Source: DAINPP01 sp963667315
Lineage (GTDB): Bacteria; Thermotogota; Thermotogae; MWEM01
Reading direction: 5' to 3'
Length of the DNA: 64,000 nt
Assembly: GCA_963667315.1 (NCBI GenBank)
Contig: OY763325.1
Span: forward strand, 3,596,001 to 3,660,000
The stretch's first letter is position 1. Every line of letters begins with the position of its first letter. This document shows, in pieces, positions 41,145 to 49,957 of this stretch. Under the pieces are notes generated by a model that saw only the letters and a program-made list of their open reading frames with translations, had not been told where the DNA came from and ran no database searches. Made by a program: the position numbers and the translations under genes.

Positions 41145-42152
41145 TTGAAAAAAGTTACGATGTCGGATATCGCACGGCAAACCGGTTTTTCAATAAAAAC
41201 GGTTTCAAGAGTCATCAACAATTCGCCCGATGTAAAACCTGAAACAAGACGGACGATTCTTGCCGCCATTGAAGAGAACAATTTCAGCGTTAATATCATG
41301 GCGAAAGCGTTGAAGACAAAAATCACAAAGACGATTATATTATTTATAGATAAACATGGAGGAAGTTACTGGAATGCCTGGCATAGTCTGATCATGATGA
41401 ATATCATCACCGATTTTAAACAGAGGGGATACAAGGTGATCATCTCGCCTTCTTCAGGGAAAGGGGTTATAGACGATGATACAGATGGCTTTATTCTTCT
41501 GAAGAGTGGTTTGGCGGATGGTGCGGTTCTGTTCGACAATCTGCCGAAGGATATTCGGATTCAATATCTGAGGAATAATGATATTCCTTTTGTGATTCTT
41601 GGACAGGACTTCGACAATAAAGATACCTGTTCCATAGACCTTGATAACTATCATGTCGGGGAAATAGGAGCAGAGCACCTTTGTGAGAAAGGCTACAAAA
41701 AAATATCTTTTCTTCTGGGAAGTGATGAATTCAACGTCAATCACAATCGAGTAGACGGGTTCAAAAATATCTGTGAAGAAAAGGGAATTGACTATCATAT
41801 TGAATATCGGATTACGAACCTGGAAAGTACTTACAAAGCTGCTAAAAAACATATCAAAAAATATGATATTGATGCTTTTTTCATCTCGGGAGATGAAAAG
41901 GTTCCAGCGGTATACAAGGCTATTCAGGAAGCGGGTAAAACAGTTCCGACAGACATAGGAGTTCTTGGAATCGATAATCTTCCGGTGGGCAACTACCTTC
42001 TGCCGACACTCAGTACCATTTCACAAAATGTGGATAAATTTGCCCGGAATGTTGTAAACTCTCTTATAGAAACGATTCAGTCTCAGAAAAATAAACCTAC
42101 AGGGTTGTTGATCAAACCGTTACTTGTGAGGAGAGGGTCAACGGACCGTTAA
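41145..42152 (+). CDS. LacI family transcriptional regulator
   Basis: A 335-aa protein with the LacI helix-turn-helix KVTMSDIARQTGFSIKTVSRVINN and hinge (NFSVNIMAKALKTKIT), then a periplasmic-binding-protein-like sensor domain (DLDNYHVGEIGAEHL, DAFFISGDEKVPAVYKAI, LPTLSTISQNV). The TTG start at 41145 follows AAGGAAGTG and keeps the usual MKKVTMSDIA beginning; ATG at 41160 would cut it. It is divergent from the sugar operon and likely represses it at 40850-40865 until the sugar or its glycoside binds. Confidence 0.95.
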   Translation: MKKVTMSDIARQTGFSIKTVSRVINNSPDVKPETRRTILAAIEENNFSVNIMAKALKTKITKTIILFIDKHGGSYWNAWHSLIMMNIITDFKQRGYKVIISPSSGKGVIDDDTDGFILLKSGLADGAVLFDNLPKDIRIQYLRNNDIPFVILGQDFDNKDTCSIDLDNYHVGEIGAEHLCEKGYKKISFLLGSDEFNVNHNRVDGFKNICEEKGIDYHIEYRITNLESTYKAAKKHIKKYDIDAFFISGDEKVPAVYKAIQEAGKTVPTDIGVLGIDNLPVGNYLLPTLSTISQNVDKFARNVVNSLIETIQSQKNKPTGLLIKPLLVRRGSTDR

Positions 42153-42186
42153 ATGCGCCGGAATAATTAAAAGAAAGGCAAGAGGG

Positions 42187-42222
42187 TGAGTGAAAAGTTG
42201 TACGACTAAAATCGCCCACCCG
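42187..42222. terminator. Weak nested hairpin between convergent genes
   Basis: GGGTG near 42187 can pair with CACCC near 42220, with AGT-TGTACG-ACT inside. It lies between the lacI-type gene and iadA stops. No T-run follows on either strand. Confidence 0.25.
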
Positions 42223-42233
42223 CTATCGTAAAA

Positions 42234-43370
42234 CTAAACTGATCTCATAACACCTTTTGCGACCGTCAGTTTGAGGTTTAGGTCTGTATCATAAAAAACA
42301 AGATTGGCGATACCGTTTTCCCTGATGGTCCCATGCCCTTGATCTGAAAGCCCGAAGAAGCTTGAAACATTTGAGGTGAAGGGTTTCAAAGCTGTTTCGA
42401 TTGGAATATTATTCTTCAGGATCAGATCCTTAAATACCTTTTGAAGTGTATCGACTGGGGCAGTTTTAACATCTGTGCATATCCCATCCTCGTCAAAAAT
42501 GGGGAATGAGCCCCACCCGTCAGAGGTACAGGTAAGGTGTTCAATCTTGATACCATCTTTCAGGAATGCGGCGATGATATCTGCCGTTTTTTCGGATGCG
42601 GTGAAATCGATATACCCACCATATTCCTGAACCCATTGCTTCCCTTCACGCAACGTCTGTTCGTTTCTGGCAATATGCGTTGGCATGATCTGAAGGGGTG
42701 AAATATCTCCGGGGTCAACGGCTTCGCGCAATAATTTCAAGCCATCCGGACTTCCGCCGATATGGATGATTGCCTTTCCTTTCTTTCCTGACAGCATTCC
42801 GGCTACGCGGGAATTCAGAAGTGTTCGCCTGAATTCATCTGTTGTGATGGCGGATCCTCTGTGATCTGAGATGGCAATTTCACCGATACCAATATATTCG
42901 GGGATAAAACAGATATCGTCTTTCATATCTCCTGTTAAGGTCACAAGCGGGAGAGCGTAGTTTCCCGTCATGAGCCAGGTTGTCAAACCAAAATAGTCGA
43001 ATTTTCTGGCCTGTCCGAGAAGATCCCGATGTGTTCTTGTGATGCCATCCGTTCCAAGAACACCGATGACACTTGTTGTACCCGCTTTAAAAAAATCAGC
43101 ATAACTTCCGGGTGTTGTTCGGGTGAAAAATCCACCCTCACCCCCTCCCCCGACGATATGAACGTGTCCGTCGATAAAACCGGGGAAGCATTTTAAACCG
43201 GACAGATCAAGGATTTCACAATCAGCCTGATTAAACGGTTCTATCCGTTCATCTATCTTTATAATCTTTGAATCATGGATCAATATATCCTTCTTTCCGA
43301 TTGACCCAGGTGTGTAAACCTCAACGTTTTTGAAGAGTTTGAGTATTTTCACGGTTATCACTCTTTTCAT
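42234..43370 (-). CDS. iadA: Beta-aspartyl (isoaspartyl) dipeptidase
   Basis: A 378-aa amidohydrolase. The metal motif PGFIDGHVHIVGGGGEGGF is diagnostic for IadA, with later metal/catalytic sites in GEIAISDHRG, IIHIGG, PTHIARN and TCTSDGWGS. IadA removes N-terminal isoaspartyl residues from dipeptides. The ATG at 43370 has no ribosome site; a GTG at 43352 has a better one (AAGAGTGAT) and may be the true start. It is last in the peptide operon, after the dipeptide epimerase, but a strong terminator lies between them, so it may also have its own low expression. Confidence 0.93.
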   Translation of the reverse strand: MKRVITVKILKLFKNVEVYTPGSIGKKDILIHDSKIIKIDERIEPFNQADCEILDLSGLKCFPGFIDGHVHIVGGGGEGGFFTRTTPGSYADFFKAGTTSVIGVLGTDGITRTHRDLLGQARKFDYFGLTTWLMTGNYALPLVTLTGDMKDDICFIPEYIGIGEIAISDHRGSAITTDEFRRTLLNSRVAGMLSGKKGKAIIHIGGSPDGLKLLREAVDPGDISPLQIMPTHIARNEQTLREGKQWVQEYGGYIDFTASEKTADIIAAFLKDGIKIEHLTCTSDGWGSFPIFDEDGICTDVKTAPVDTLQKVFKDLILKNNIPIETALKPFTSNVSSFFGLSDQGHGTIRENGIANLVFYDTDLNLKLTVAKGVMRSV

Positions 43371-43387
43371 ATGAATTTATTTTAGCA

Positions 43388-43414
43388 TTAAAAATGGGCG
43401 GATATGATCCGCCC
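43388..43414 (-). terminator. Terminator between epimerase and iadA
   Basis: GGGCGGAT (43396-43403) and ATCCGCCC (43407-43414) form a tight stem with a 3-nt loop, followed on the minus strand by ATTTTT. It would limit transcription into iadA. Confidence 0.75.
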
Positions 43415-43420
43415 GTCGTC

Positions 43421-44455
43421 TTATAATGTAGGATACAATCTATTTTTTTCCGATCTGTATCTGATTTCTTCAGGATTGTCAAGAAGGAAACAGGAATCAA
43501 GATCGTGATAGGTGAAGGCACCTGTACCACAAGCAAAATGAACACTCTGTGCGATACCGATACCGGCTTCTCCCATACACCCGATCATCAGTTTCTTGTT
43601 TGCCGTTTCTGCAATCTCTACGATTGCAAGTGCATCTGAAATCCCAGATTTCATGAGTTTAATATTGATGAAATCAACACAATCCTCTCTAACAAGCCTC
43701 ATGGCATCGTATTTCGTTTTGATCGTTTCATCTGCACCCACCGGATAATGAACACTGTTTCTGATCAAACGTAAGCCATCAAAATCATAGACCCCCACCG
43801 GCTGTTCGAATATCGCGATATTAACGTCATTTTTGTACATGATGTCGGCAAATTGAATGGCTTCTTTTGGGCTGTATCCGAGATTGGCATCGACGATATA
43901 CTTTGCCCCTTTGGTGGCTTCTGAAACGGCAAGCACTCTTTCGATATCCTCCCTGAGATTTTCACCAACTTTCAATTTAATAACGCTGAATCCGGAGTCA
44001 TAGGCGGCTTTTGCCCTTTCTACCGTTTTTTCCAGTGTATCAATGCTGATCGTGAGATCTGTTTCAACAAAATCTTTTTTTCCGCCAAGAATTTGAAAAA
44101 CGGGTAATTTGACCGTTTGACTGAGTGCATCAAGAACCGCAAATTGAGTTGCCGCTTTCAAACTTGGAGCTGTTCTTGAGATTCTGTCTATCTGATCAAA
44201 GATGCGTTTGTAATTCCTGACATCCATTCCGTTTATTAAACCAAGCAATTCATCTTTGTACAACAGTAATGCCTCATAAACTTCCCCGTTTACCCTGAAG
44301 GAGCGGGAGGCTTGTCCTAAACCGGTAATCCCGTTGTCAAGATGAAGGTTGACCGTAATAACTTTAGAACTTGTAGCGACGCTATTTGTGATATGAAACG
44401 GTACTTTGTATTTGTGTTCTTCTGTGATAAATTCAAGTCCCCTGATAAGACTCAT
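43421..44455 (-). CDS. Dipeptide epimerase (enolase superfamily)
   Basis: A 344-aa member of the muconate lactonizing subgroup. Catalytic pattern: KxK in VIKLKVGEN, metal ligands in YIVDANLGY, IFEQPV and GADETI, and the second Lys in INIKLMKSG. The C-terminal cap has IGCMGEAGIGIAQSVHFA and TYHDLDS, with the DxD motif of L-Ala-D/L-Glu type epimerases that bind the dipeptide amino group. These enzymes epimerise dipeptides, often from murein. It overlaps closely with the transglutaminase-like gene (2-bp gap), so the two are co-translated. Confidence 0.9.
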   Translation of the reverse strand: MSLIRGLEFITEEHKYKVPFHITNSVATSSKVITVNLHLDNGITGLGQASRSFRVNGEVYEALLLYKDELLGLINGMDVRNYKRIFDQIDRISRTAPSLKAATQFAVLDALSQTVKLPVFQILGGKKDFVETDLTISIDTLEKTVERAKAAYDSGFSVIKLKVGENLREDIERVLAVSEATKGAKYIVDANLGYSPKEAIQFADIMYKNDVNIAIFEQPVGVYDFDGLRLIRNSVHYPVGADETIKTKYDAMRLVREDCVDFINIKLMKSGISDALAIVEIAETANKKLMIGCMGEAGIGIAQSVHFACGTGAFTYHDLDSCFLLDNPEEIRYRSEKNRLYPTL

Positions 44456-44457
44456 CG

Positions 44458-45831
44458 TTAATCATCCCTTTCGCTTATGTCGGATAAACTTGTAAATTCT
44501 ATTATTTCTTTCAGATGTATCGTGTCTTCTTCCTCAATCGCATACTTTTCGGTTTCCATTTCTCCGGATTGATTATCGTATGGATCATTTCTCATATACT
44601 GTTTTTCCGGGAAGAATGATGCCATGAAGCCCGTTGTTGTAACCGTCCTGAAGGCATCGAGATTTCCGAAGTAAAATTCCCTGTAGGCTTCATTGTCTCT
44701 TCTTGCACCACCGAAGGAACAGTCTACAGGCAGCCAGCCATACGGTTCGCAATAGAAAAGTGCCCAATCGTGATTGCCGGGTGTAATTGGGTTTGCATAC
44801 CAGCCGGATTGCCATCTTGCCGGGATTCTGCAGATTCTGCACAAGGTGATGAAAAGCAACGCCTGAACCCCGCAATCCCCTTTAAAATTGGTTGCTGCAT
44901 ATTCGGAAAGATTGCCGTAGAATTTGTATTCTTTCATGAACGAATAATTGACATTTAACGTAATCCAGTCGTATATTTTTTTTGCCATAAGATATGGATT
45001 GATCTCATTTTTGACGATTTCCGAAGCGAGTTTTTTCAAGTACGGTGTGAAGATGATATGCGGTCCCTGTTCTTCAATATAATTGTCCATGTTGATCTTT
45101 GGTAATCTGACCATATCCGGATCCACATTTGAGATGATCTCCGTAATCCTGTATTCAAATTCGACGCTGAAAGCGTTTTTTGATGTCGGGTCAATTCTTT
45201 TTTGTGCAAAAAAAGTTCTTTGCGGATGATTATTTCTTGAAACGGTGAAATCTCTGACATCCGTTTTAATCCACGATGAAGCACGCTGCTGAAGGTCTGA
45301 TTTAGGTAAAGGCAACCAGCATTTCAGGATCCTTGCACCTGCGGGTAATGCTCGCGGCATTTTGGTTATCCTGCCTCTGACTTTGTATGCTTTTGGAGAA
45401 TCACCTCTTAAAAGTTCATCAAGGCGCTGATGTAATAAGTGCTTTCCCTCTTCACGCTTTTTGTCTGTAACTTTCCTCGATTTGTAGACTTCATCTGAAA
45501 AACAAAGGTTATCGGCAAATCGGTTCTCGAAATAAGGCTTTTCTTCAAACATAATGTAATCCAGTTTTTCTTCTTTAAAAAGTTTGTCGAACTCCTCGTC
45601 GTTCATTTCTTTGACGGTGGATTTCAGAATATCTCTGGCTTCATCCATATCATAAATATAATTCTTCCGCATCCTTGAAATTCTATATAACTCATATTCA
45701 AGTCTTTCTCTCATGATACCGGGAAGTCTGCCATTCAGAAATCGCCTGATCTTTTCTTCCGCTTCTGAATACTCACCGTTATACTCCGCCTTTAATATGT
45801 CTTCCGGTAGATTGACACTTAAAAACTCCAT
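44458..45831 (-). CDS. Transglutaminase-like cysteine peptidase domain protein
   Basis: A 457-aa protein without signal peptide. The N-terminal 150 residues are helical and charged. The middle is a beta-rich domain (GRITKMPRALPAGARILKCWLPLP). A transglutaminase-like core follows with Cys in FKGDCGVQALLF, His in NHDWALFYC and Asp in WLPVDCSFGG, an intact catalytic triad. In prokaryotes such domains usually act as peptidases. Its place between a peptide transporter and a dipeptide epimerase suggests hydrolysis of imported peptides in the cytosol. Substrate unknown. Confidence 0.85.
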   Translation of the reverse strand: MEFLSVNLPEDILKAEYNGEYSEAEEKIRRFLNGRLPGIMRERLEYELYRISRMRKNYIYDMDEARDILKSTVKEMNDEEFDKLFKEEKLDYIMFEEKPYFENRFADNLCFSDEVYKSRKVTDKKREEGKHLLHQRLDELLRGDSPKAYKVRGRITKMPRALPAGARILKCWLPLPKSDLQQRASSWIKTDVRDFTVSRNNHPQRTFFAQKRIDPTSKNAFSVEFEYRITEIISNVDPDMVRLPKINMDNYIEEQGPHIIFTPYLKKLASEIVKNEINPYLMAKKIYDWITLNVNYSFMKEYKFYGNLSEYAATNFKGDCGVQALLFITLCRICRIPARWQSGWYANPITPGNHDWALFYCEPYGWLPVDCSFGGARRDNEAYREFYFGNLDAFRTVTTTGFMASFFPEKQYMRNDPYDNQSGEMETEKYAIEEEDTIHLKEIIEFTSLSDISERDD

Positions 45832-45968
45832 TACTTTCTTCCCCCCCTCATAAAAATCTTCTTCAGATAATTATACCGCATGCATCTCAAAATGTATTAT
45901 TGTTATGATAACAAAAAGAACGGTATCCTTATCATTCGGTTATTTCTTTATCAAAATACATAATGTAA

Positions 45969-45992
45969 AAGGCAGGTACGATGACCTGCCTT
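45969..45992 (-). terminator. Terminator after oppF
   Basis: AAGGCAGGT and ACCTGCCTT form a 9-bp stem with a 6-nt loop, followed on the minus strand by TTTT. It lies just beyond the oppF stop. A TATAAT-like box on the minus strand near 45868 (GGTATAATTATC) may restart transcription for the transglutaminase-like gene. Confidence 0.75.
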
Positions 45993-46001
45993 AAATTGCC
46001 G

Positions 46002-46973
46002 CTATACTAATGGGAAATGGCATTTTATTTCATGTCCATCTCCGATGATCGTTGATTGAGGTTCTTTTGATGAACAGATATCCTTGGCGTATCTGCATCT
46101 GGTATGGAATCTGCAACCGCTTGGCGGATTTATCGGACTGGGTATTTCCCCTTTAGCGATGATCTTTTCCCTTTTCAGGAATGGATCCGGTATTGGATTG
46201 GAATTCATCAATAATTCTGTATAGGGATGTGCGGGATGATTGAAAACATCATCTTTTCTTCCCTTTTCGATAACCTGTCCCAGATACAGAACGGCTACAT
46301 AATCAGCCAGGTAATCCACAACGGAAAGATCATGTGTGATGAAGAGATAGGTCAGTTTTTCTTCCATCTTTGTATCTTTGAGCATTTTCAGAACCATCGC
46401 CTGAACGGAAACATCCAATGCGGATGTCGGTTCATCCAGGACGATGAACTCCGGGTTGAGAACAATTGTTCTGGCAAATGCAATTCTCTGACGCTGTCCA
46501 CCTGAAAATTCATGCGGGTATCTGAACATATGCTCTTCTCTAAGCCCCACACGCTCCAGTACGGTTTTGATCTTATGTCTGATTTCCTCTTCACCGATGC
46601 CTTTAAAGTGGATCTTCATGCCTTCACCGATGATTGTTTTGACGAGCTTTCTCGGATGAAGTGAATTATACGGATCCTGAAAGACGATCTGCATTCTTCT
46701 CCGGTATTCCATAAAATCTCTGTTACTGAGATCAAGGATATTGATGCCGTTCATCATCACCTTACCGCCTGTGGGTTCGATCAGTTTAAGAAGTGTTCGC
46801 CCCAGCGTTGTTTTTCCCGAACCTGATTCACCAACAACTGCGTAAGTGGTGTTTTTAGGAACATTAAAAGAGATGTCATCAACGGCACGGACGAATTTCG
46901 CCTTGGAAAATACGCTTTTTTTCAATTTGAAATGTTTTTCAAGATTTTTTATTTCAAGGAGATTTTCTGACAT
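46002..46973 (-). CDS. oppF: Oligopeptide ABC transporter ATP-binding protein, OppF type
   Basis: A 323-aa ATPase. Walker A GESGSGKTTLGRTLL, Q-loop VFQDPYNSLHPR (OppF/DppF hallmark), signature FSGGQRQRIAFARTI, Walker B FIVLDEPTSALDVSVQA and His loop FITHDLSVV. The C-terminus has the oligopeptide-transporter extension with a Cys cluster (CRFHTRCRYAKDIC) for an iron-sulfur site. The ATG at 46973 follows AAGGGGG and lies 1 bp past the oppD stop; the longer upstream frame is antisense-free but unsupported. Confidence 0.94.
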   Translation of the reverse strand: MSENLLEIKNLEKHFKLKKSVFSKAKFVRAVDDISFNVPKNTTYAVVGESGSGKTTLGRTLLKLIEPTGGKVMMNGINILDLSNRDFMEYRRRMQIVFQDPYNSLHPRKLVKTIIGEGMKIHFKGIGEEEIRHKIKTVLERVGLREEHMFRYPHEFSGGQRQRIAFARTIVLNPEFIVLDEPTSALDVSVQAMVLKMLKDTKMEEKLTYLFITHDLSVVDYLADYVAVLYLGQVIEKGRKDDVFNHPAHPYTELLMNSNPIPDPFLKREKIIAKGEIPSPINPPSGCRFHTRCRYAKDICSSKEPQSTIIGDGHEIKCHFPLV

Positions 46974-46974
46974 A

Positions 46975-47955
46975 TTATTGAACCCCCTTATTTGAGAATA
47001 AATGACAAGCGACGTAGTGATCGGGCTCAATTTCAACAAAATGCGGAATTTCTTTTTTACAGACCGCCATCGCCTTTGGACATCTTTTGTGGAAACGGCA
47101 ACCATCCGGCGGTGATACGAGATCGGGAACCGTTCCGCTTATTGCCTTTAATTCATCCGTTCTTCCAATCTGCGGAACAGCCTTTAAAAGACCGGAGGTA
47201 TACGGATGAAGCGGTTTTTTAAACAATTTATCCGTAGAAGCGTATTCTGCTGAATTCCCTGCATACATAACGAGTATCTTATCACAGAATTCTGCGACGA
47301 CTCCCATGTCATGTGTGATCATCATAACAGCATTTCCCATCTTGTTTGCGAGATCATGCAGCAACTCAAGTATCTGAGCCTGTATGGTCACATCAAGCGC
47401 GGATGTCGGCTCATCCGCAATCAGAAGTTTCGGCTTCGGTGCAAGTCCCATGGCGATCATGACTCTTTGAGCCATCCCTCCGGACAGTTCATGCGGATAC
47501 ATGTTCATGACACGTTCTGCGTCAAGCCCAACAAGTCCAAGCATTTCAGCCGCTGCAGGTAATTGTTTTTTTATTTTTGTTCCATTTTGTTTTGCGAGTA
47601 CTTCCGCAATCTGAAAACCGACGTTCATAACAGGATTTAAAGATGATTTGGGTTCCTGGAAAACCATCGATATTTCATTTCCCCTCAGACGTCGTACATC
47701 CTGCTCTTTCATCTTTAAAATATCCTTATCCTCAAAAATCACTTTTCCTTCAAGGATTTTCCCGGGATCTTCAATCAAACGCATAACAGCTCTTGATGTA
47801 ACAGATTTCCCGCAACCTGTCTCTCCTACGATTCCCAGTTTTTCTCCTTTGTTCATCCAAAAATCTACACCATTTAAAGCCTTTATGACACCTCTGTATG
47901 TATAAAATACAACTCTTAGATCAGATACGTTAAGTAAGTCTCCTCTCATCTGCAT
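46975..47955 (-). CDS. oppD: Oligopeptide ABC transporter ATP-binding protein, OppD type
   Basis: A 326-aa ATPase with Walker A GETGCGKSVTSRAVM, Q-loop VFQEPKSSLNPVM, signature LSGGMAQRVMIAMGL, Walker B LLIADEPTSALDVTIQA and His loop MITHDMGVVAE. The C-terminal Cys-rich tail (CRFHKRCPKAMAVC) is typical of OppD/DppD. It pairs with OppF as a heterodimer. GGAGATGATG precedes the ATG at 47955; a second ATG two codons later is possible. Confidence 0.95.
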   Translation of the reverse strand: MQMRGDLLNVSDLRVVFYTYRGVIKALNGVDFWMNKGEKLGIVGETGCGKSVTSRAVMRLIEDPGKILEGKVIFEDKDILKMKEQDVRRLRGNEISMVFQEPKSSLNPVMNVGFQIAEVLAKQNGTKIKKQLPAAAEMLGLVGLDAERVMNMYPHELSGGMAQRVMIAMGLAPKPKLLIADEPTSALDVTIQAQILELLHDLANKMGNAVMMITHDMGVVAEFCDKILVMYAGNSAEYASTDKLFKKPLHPYTSGLLKAVPQIGRTDELKAISGTVPDLVSPPDGCRFHKRCPKAMAVCKKEIPHFVEIEPDHYVACHLFSNKGVQ

Positions 47956-47959
47956 AACA

Positions 47960-48853
47960 TCATCTCCTTAACCTTGGATCGAGCATATCTCTTATACCGT
48001 CACCAAGCAAGTTAAAACCAAATACAACGAGAGCGATTGCGAGACCTGGGAAAGTAGAAACCCACCACTGATCGATCAGATAGCTTCTTCCATCACTGAC
48101 CATAACGCCCCATTCGGGACTAGGTGGCTGGGCACCGAGTCCGAGAAAGCCCAGACTGGCTGCGGTAATAATGATAGTTCCCATTCTGAGTGTCAACTGA
48201 ACCATGACAGGTGAAAGTGTCATGGGAAGAACATGTGAAAACATGATTCTTAGATGTCCGGCCCCCATTGATTTGATACTTTCAATATAAGGCTGGCCTT
48301 TTATTCTCAGCGCTTCAGCTCTTGAAATTCTGGCATAGGGTGTCCAGTTTACAAGGGATATGGCGATGATCATGTTGATGAGATTTGGTCCAAGCATTGC
48401 GGCAAACGCCATCGCCAGAACCAGTCTGGGAAATGCGAGGAACATATCGGTAAGTCGCATAAGAATTTCATCAACGATACCCCCGAAATATCCTGCTATT
48501 ACACCGATAGAAACACCAATAAATCCGCTGACCAGCGTAATGATCAGAACGATTTGAATCGCAATTCTTGAACCGTAAAGGATTCTGCACAAGATATCTC
48601 TGCCAAACTGATCGGTCCCAAAAGGATGTTCCCAGCTTGGAGCCTGCAATTTGATCGCAAGATCCTGAACATCCGGTTCGTATGGGGTTAAAAGTGGTGC
48701 AAATATAGCGGTCAGGATAAAGAAAACGATAATAACCGTACCGGCAATAGCCAATTTGTTTTTTTTCCATAGATACATGGTATGTTTCCAGTCTTCGAAA
48801 TAAGGCTTCATCATTTGAAGCCATGTGCTTTTTGTCTTTTTTGTGTTTACCAT
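47960..48853 (-). CDS. oppC: Oligopeptide ABC permease, OppC type
   Basis: A 297-aa inner membrane protein. The N-terminal OppC-type segment (WKKNKLAIAGTVIIVFFILTAIFAPLL) precedes PFGTDQFGRDILCRILYGSR, a signature of this family, and the EAA loop (AEALRIKGQPYIESIKSMGA). The ATG at 48853 is preferred because GAGGACGTGAT is at proper spacing; GTG at 48862 is too close. It lies 5 bp after the oppB stop. Confidence 0.94.
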   Translation of the reverse strand: MVNTKKTKSTWLQMMKPYFEDWKHTMYLWKKNKLAIAGTVIIVFFILTAIFAPLLTPYEPDVQDLAIKLQAPSWEHPFGTDQFGRDILCRILYGSRIAIQIVLIITLVSGFIGVSIGVIAGYFGGIVDEILMRLTDMFLAFPRLVLAMAFAAMLGPNLINMIIAISLVNWTPYARISRAEALRIKGQPYIESIKSMGAGHLRIMFSHVLPMTLSPVMVQLTLRMGTIIITAASLGFLGLGAQPPSPEWGVMVSDGRSYLIDQWWVSTFPGLAIALVVFGFNLLGDGIRDMLDPRLRR

Positions 48854-48858
48854 ATCAA

Positions 48859-49869
48859 TCACGTCCTCATCCTTGGGTCAAGAATCGCATAGATTATATC
48901 AACCGCAAGATTAGCAAGAGAGTATACAAAGGCAATGTAAAGCGTTCCACCCATTACCGAATTATAATCAAGATTTAAAAGTCCCTGAGTGATGTATCGT
49001 CCAAGACCCGGCCAGGAAAAAACGGTCTCAGTCAGAACGGCACCTTCAAGCAATGAACCAAATGTCAGACCTATAATCGTAACCGTTGGAATGAGTGAGT
49101 TTCTGAGTCCGTGTCTGTTAATAACTGTTCTTTTCTTTAATCCCTTTGCCTTTGCCGTTGTAATGTATTCCTGCTTTAATACGTCCAGCATACTTGCCCT
49201 TGTCGTTCTAGCGATAGAAGCAGTTGCAAGATAACCGAGACAGAAAGCGGGCAGAAGGATATGTCTTAAGGCATCCCAGAAAACTTCCCAATTTCCTGTA
49301 AGAATTGAATCTAACAGGTACATTCCTGTGATTCTATCAGGTGGGAATGTAAAGAAATCCAGTCGCCCTGCTGCCGGAAGCCAGTCCAATCTGTAATAGA
49401 AAAACAGCAGCAACAACAATCCTGTCCAGAAGACCGGCATGCTGACACCTATGATAGAAAAAATTCGTGAAAAATGATCGATAAATTTATTTCGATGAAC
49501 GGCTGACAAAACTCCCAGTACTATCCCCGATATTGTCGAAATGATAATGGCGAATATTGTCAACTCAAGTGTGGCGGGAAAATAGTTGTTGATATCTTCC
49601 ATAACCGGATTCTGTGTTCTCAGGGAAATACCGAAATCTCCTTTTACTGCGCCGGTAATAAACGTGAAGAATTGTTCAATCAGCGGTTTGTCATATCCAA
49701 GCTGTGCTTCCACTCTCTTTATAACGTCTTCGGGAGCATTTCCACCCAGCATCGCTGATATTGGATCAGCAGGAATGACATGGGCGATAAAGAATACGAT
49801 ACAAGCCACACCGAACAACACAATTAACATTAAAAATAGTCTTTTTAGAATATAAGTCCATATATTCAT
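48859..49869 (-). CDS. oppB: Oligopeptide ABC permease, OppB type
   Basis: A 336-aa permease with the typical N-terminus YILKRLFLMLIVLFGVACIV and FFIAHVIPADPISAML. The core helices follow with the EAA loop (SMLDVLKQEYITTAKAKGL) and C-terminal GTLYIAFVYSLANLAVDIIYAILDPRMR, all family hallmarks. GGGGTG precedes the ATG. A strong stem-loop separates it from oppA. Confidence 0.95.
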   Translation of the reverse strand: MNIWTYILKRLFLMLIVLFGVACIVFFIAHVIPADPISAMLGGNAPEDVIKRVEAQLGYDKPLIEQFFTFITGAVKGDFGISLRTQNPVMEDINNYFPATLELTIFAIIISTISGIVLGVLSAVHRNKFIDHFSRIFSIIGVSMPVFWTGLLLLLFFYYRLDWLPAAGRLDFFTFPPDRITGMYLLDSILTGNWEVFWDALRHILLPAFCLGYLATASIARTTRASMLDVLKQEYITTAKAKGLKKRTVINRHGLRNSLIPTVTIIGLTFGSLLEGAVLTETVFSWPGLGRYITQGLLNLDYNSVMGGTLYIAFVYSLANLAVDIIYAILDPRMRT

Positions 49870-49890
49870 CTATACACCCCGATTTTAAAA

Positions 49891-49917
49891 CTCCCCGTGA
49901 ATTTTATTCACGGGGAG
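49891..49917 (-). terminator. Stem-loop between oppA and oppB
   Basis: CTCCCCGTGAAT pairs perfectly with ATTCACGGGGAG across a 3-nt loop, followed on the minus strand by TTTTAAAA. This is the usual device for making more binding protein than permease. Confidence 0.8.
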
Positions 49918-49957
49918 AATCGAATTTTGATAACAAAAGTTGAATCTTGGATAAATC

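Noticed and set aside
46974..47105. N-terminal extension of OppF
   Set aside because: The extra residues overlap the end of oppD in another frame and do not resemble the family; the ATG at 46973 has AAGGGGG upstream.
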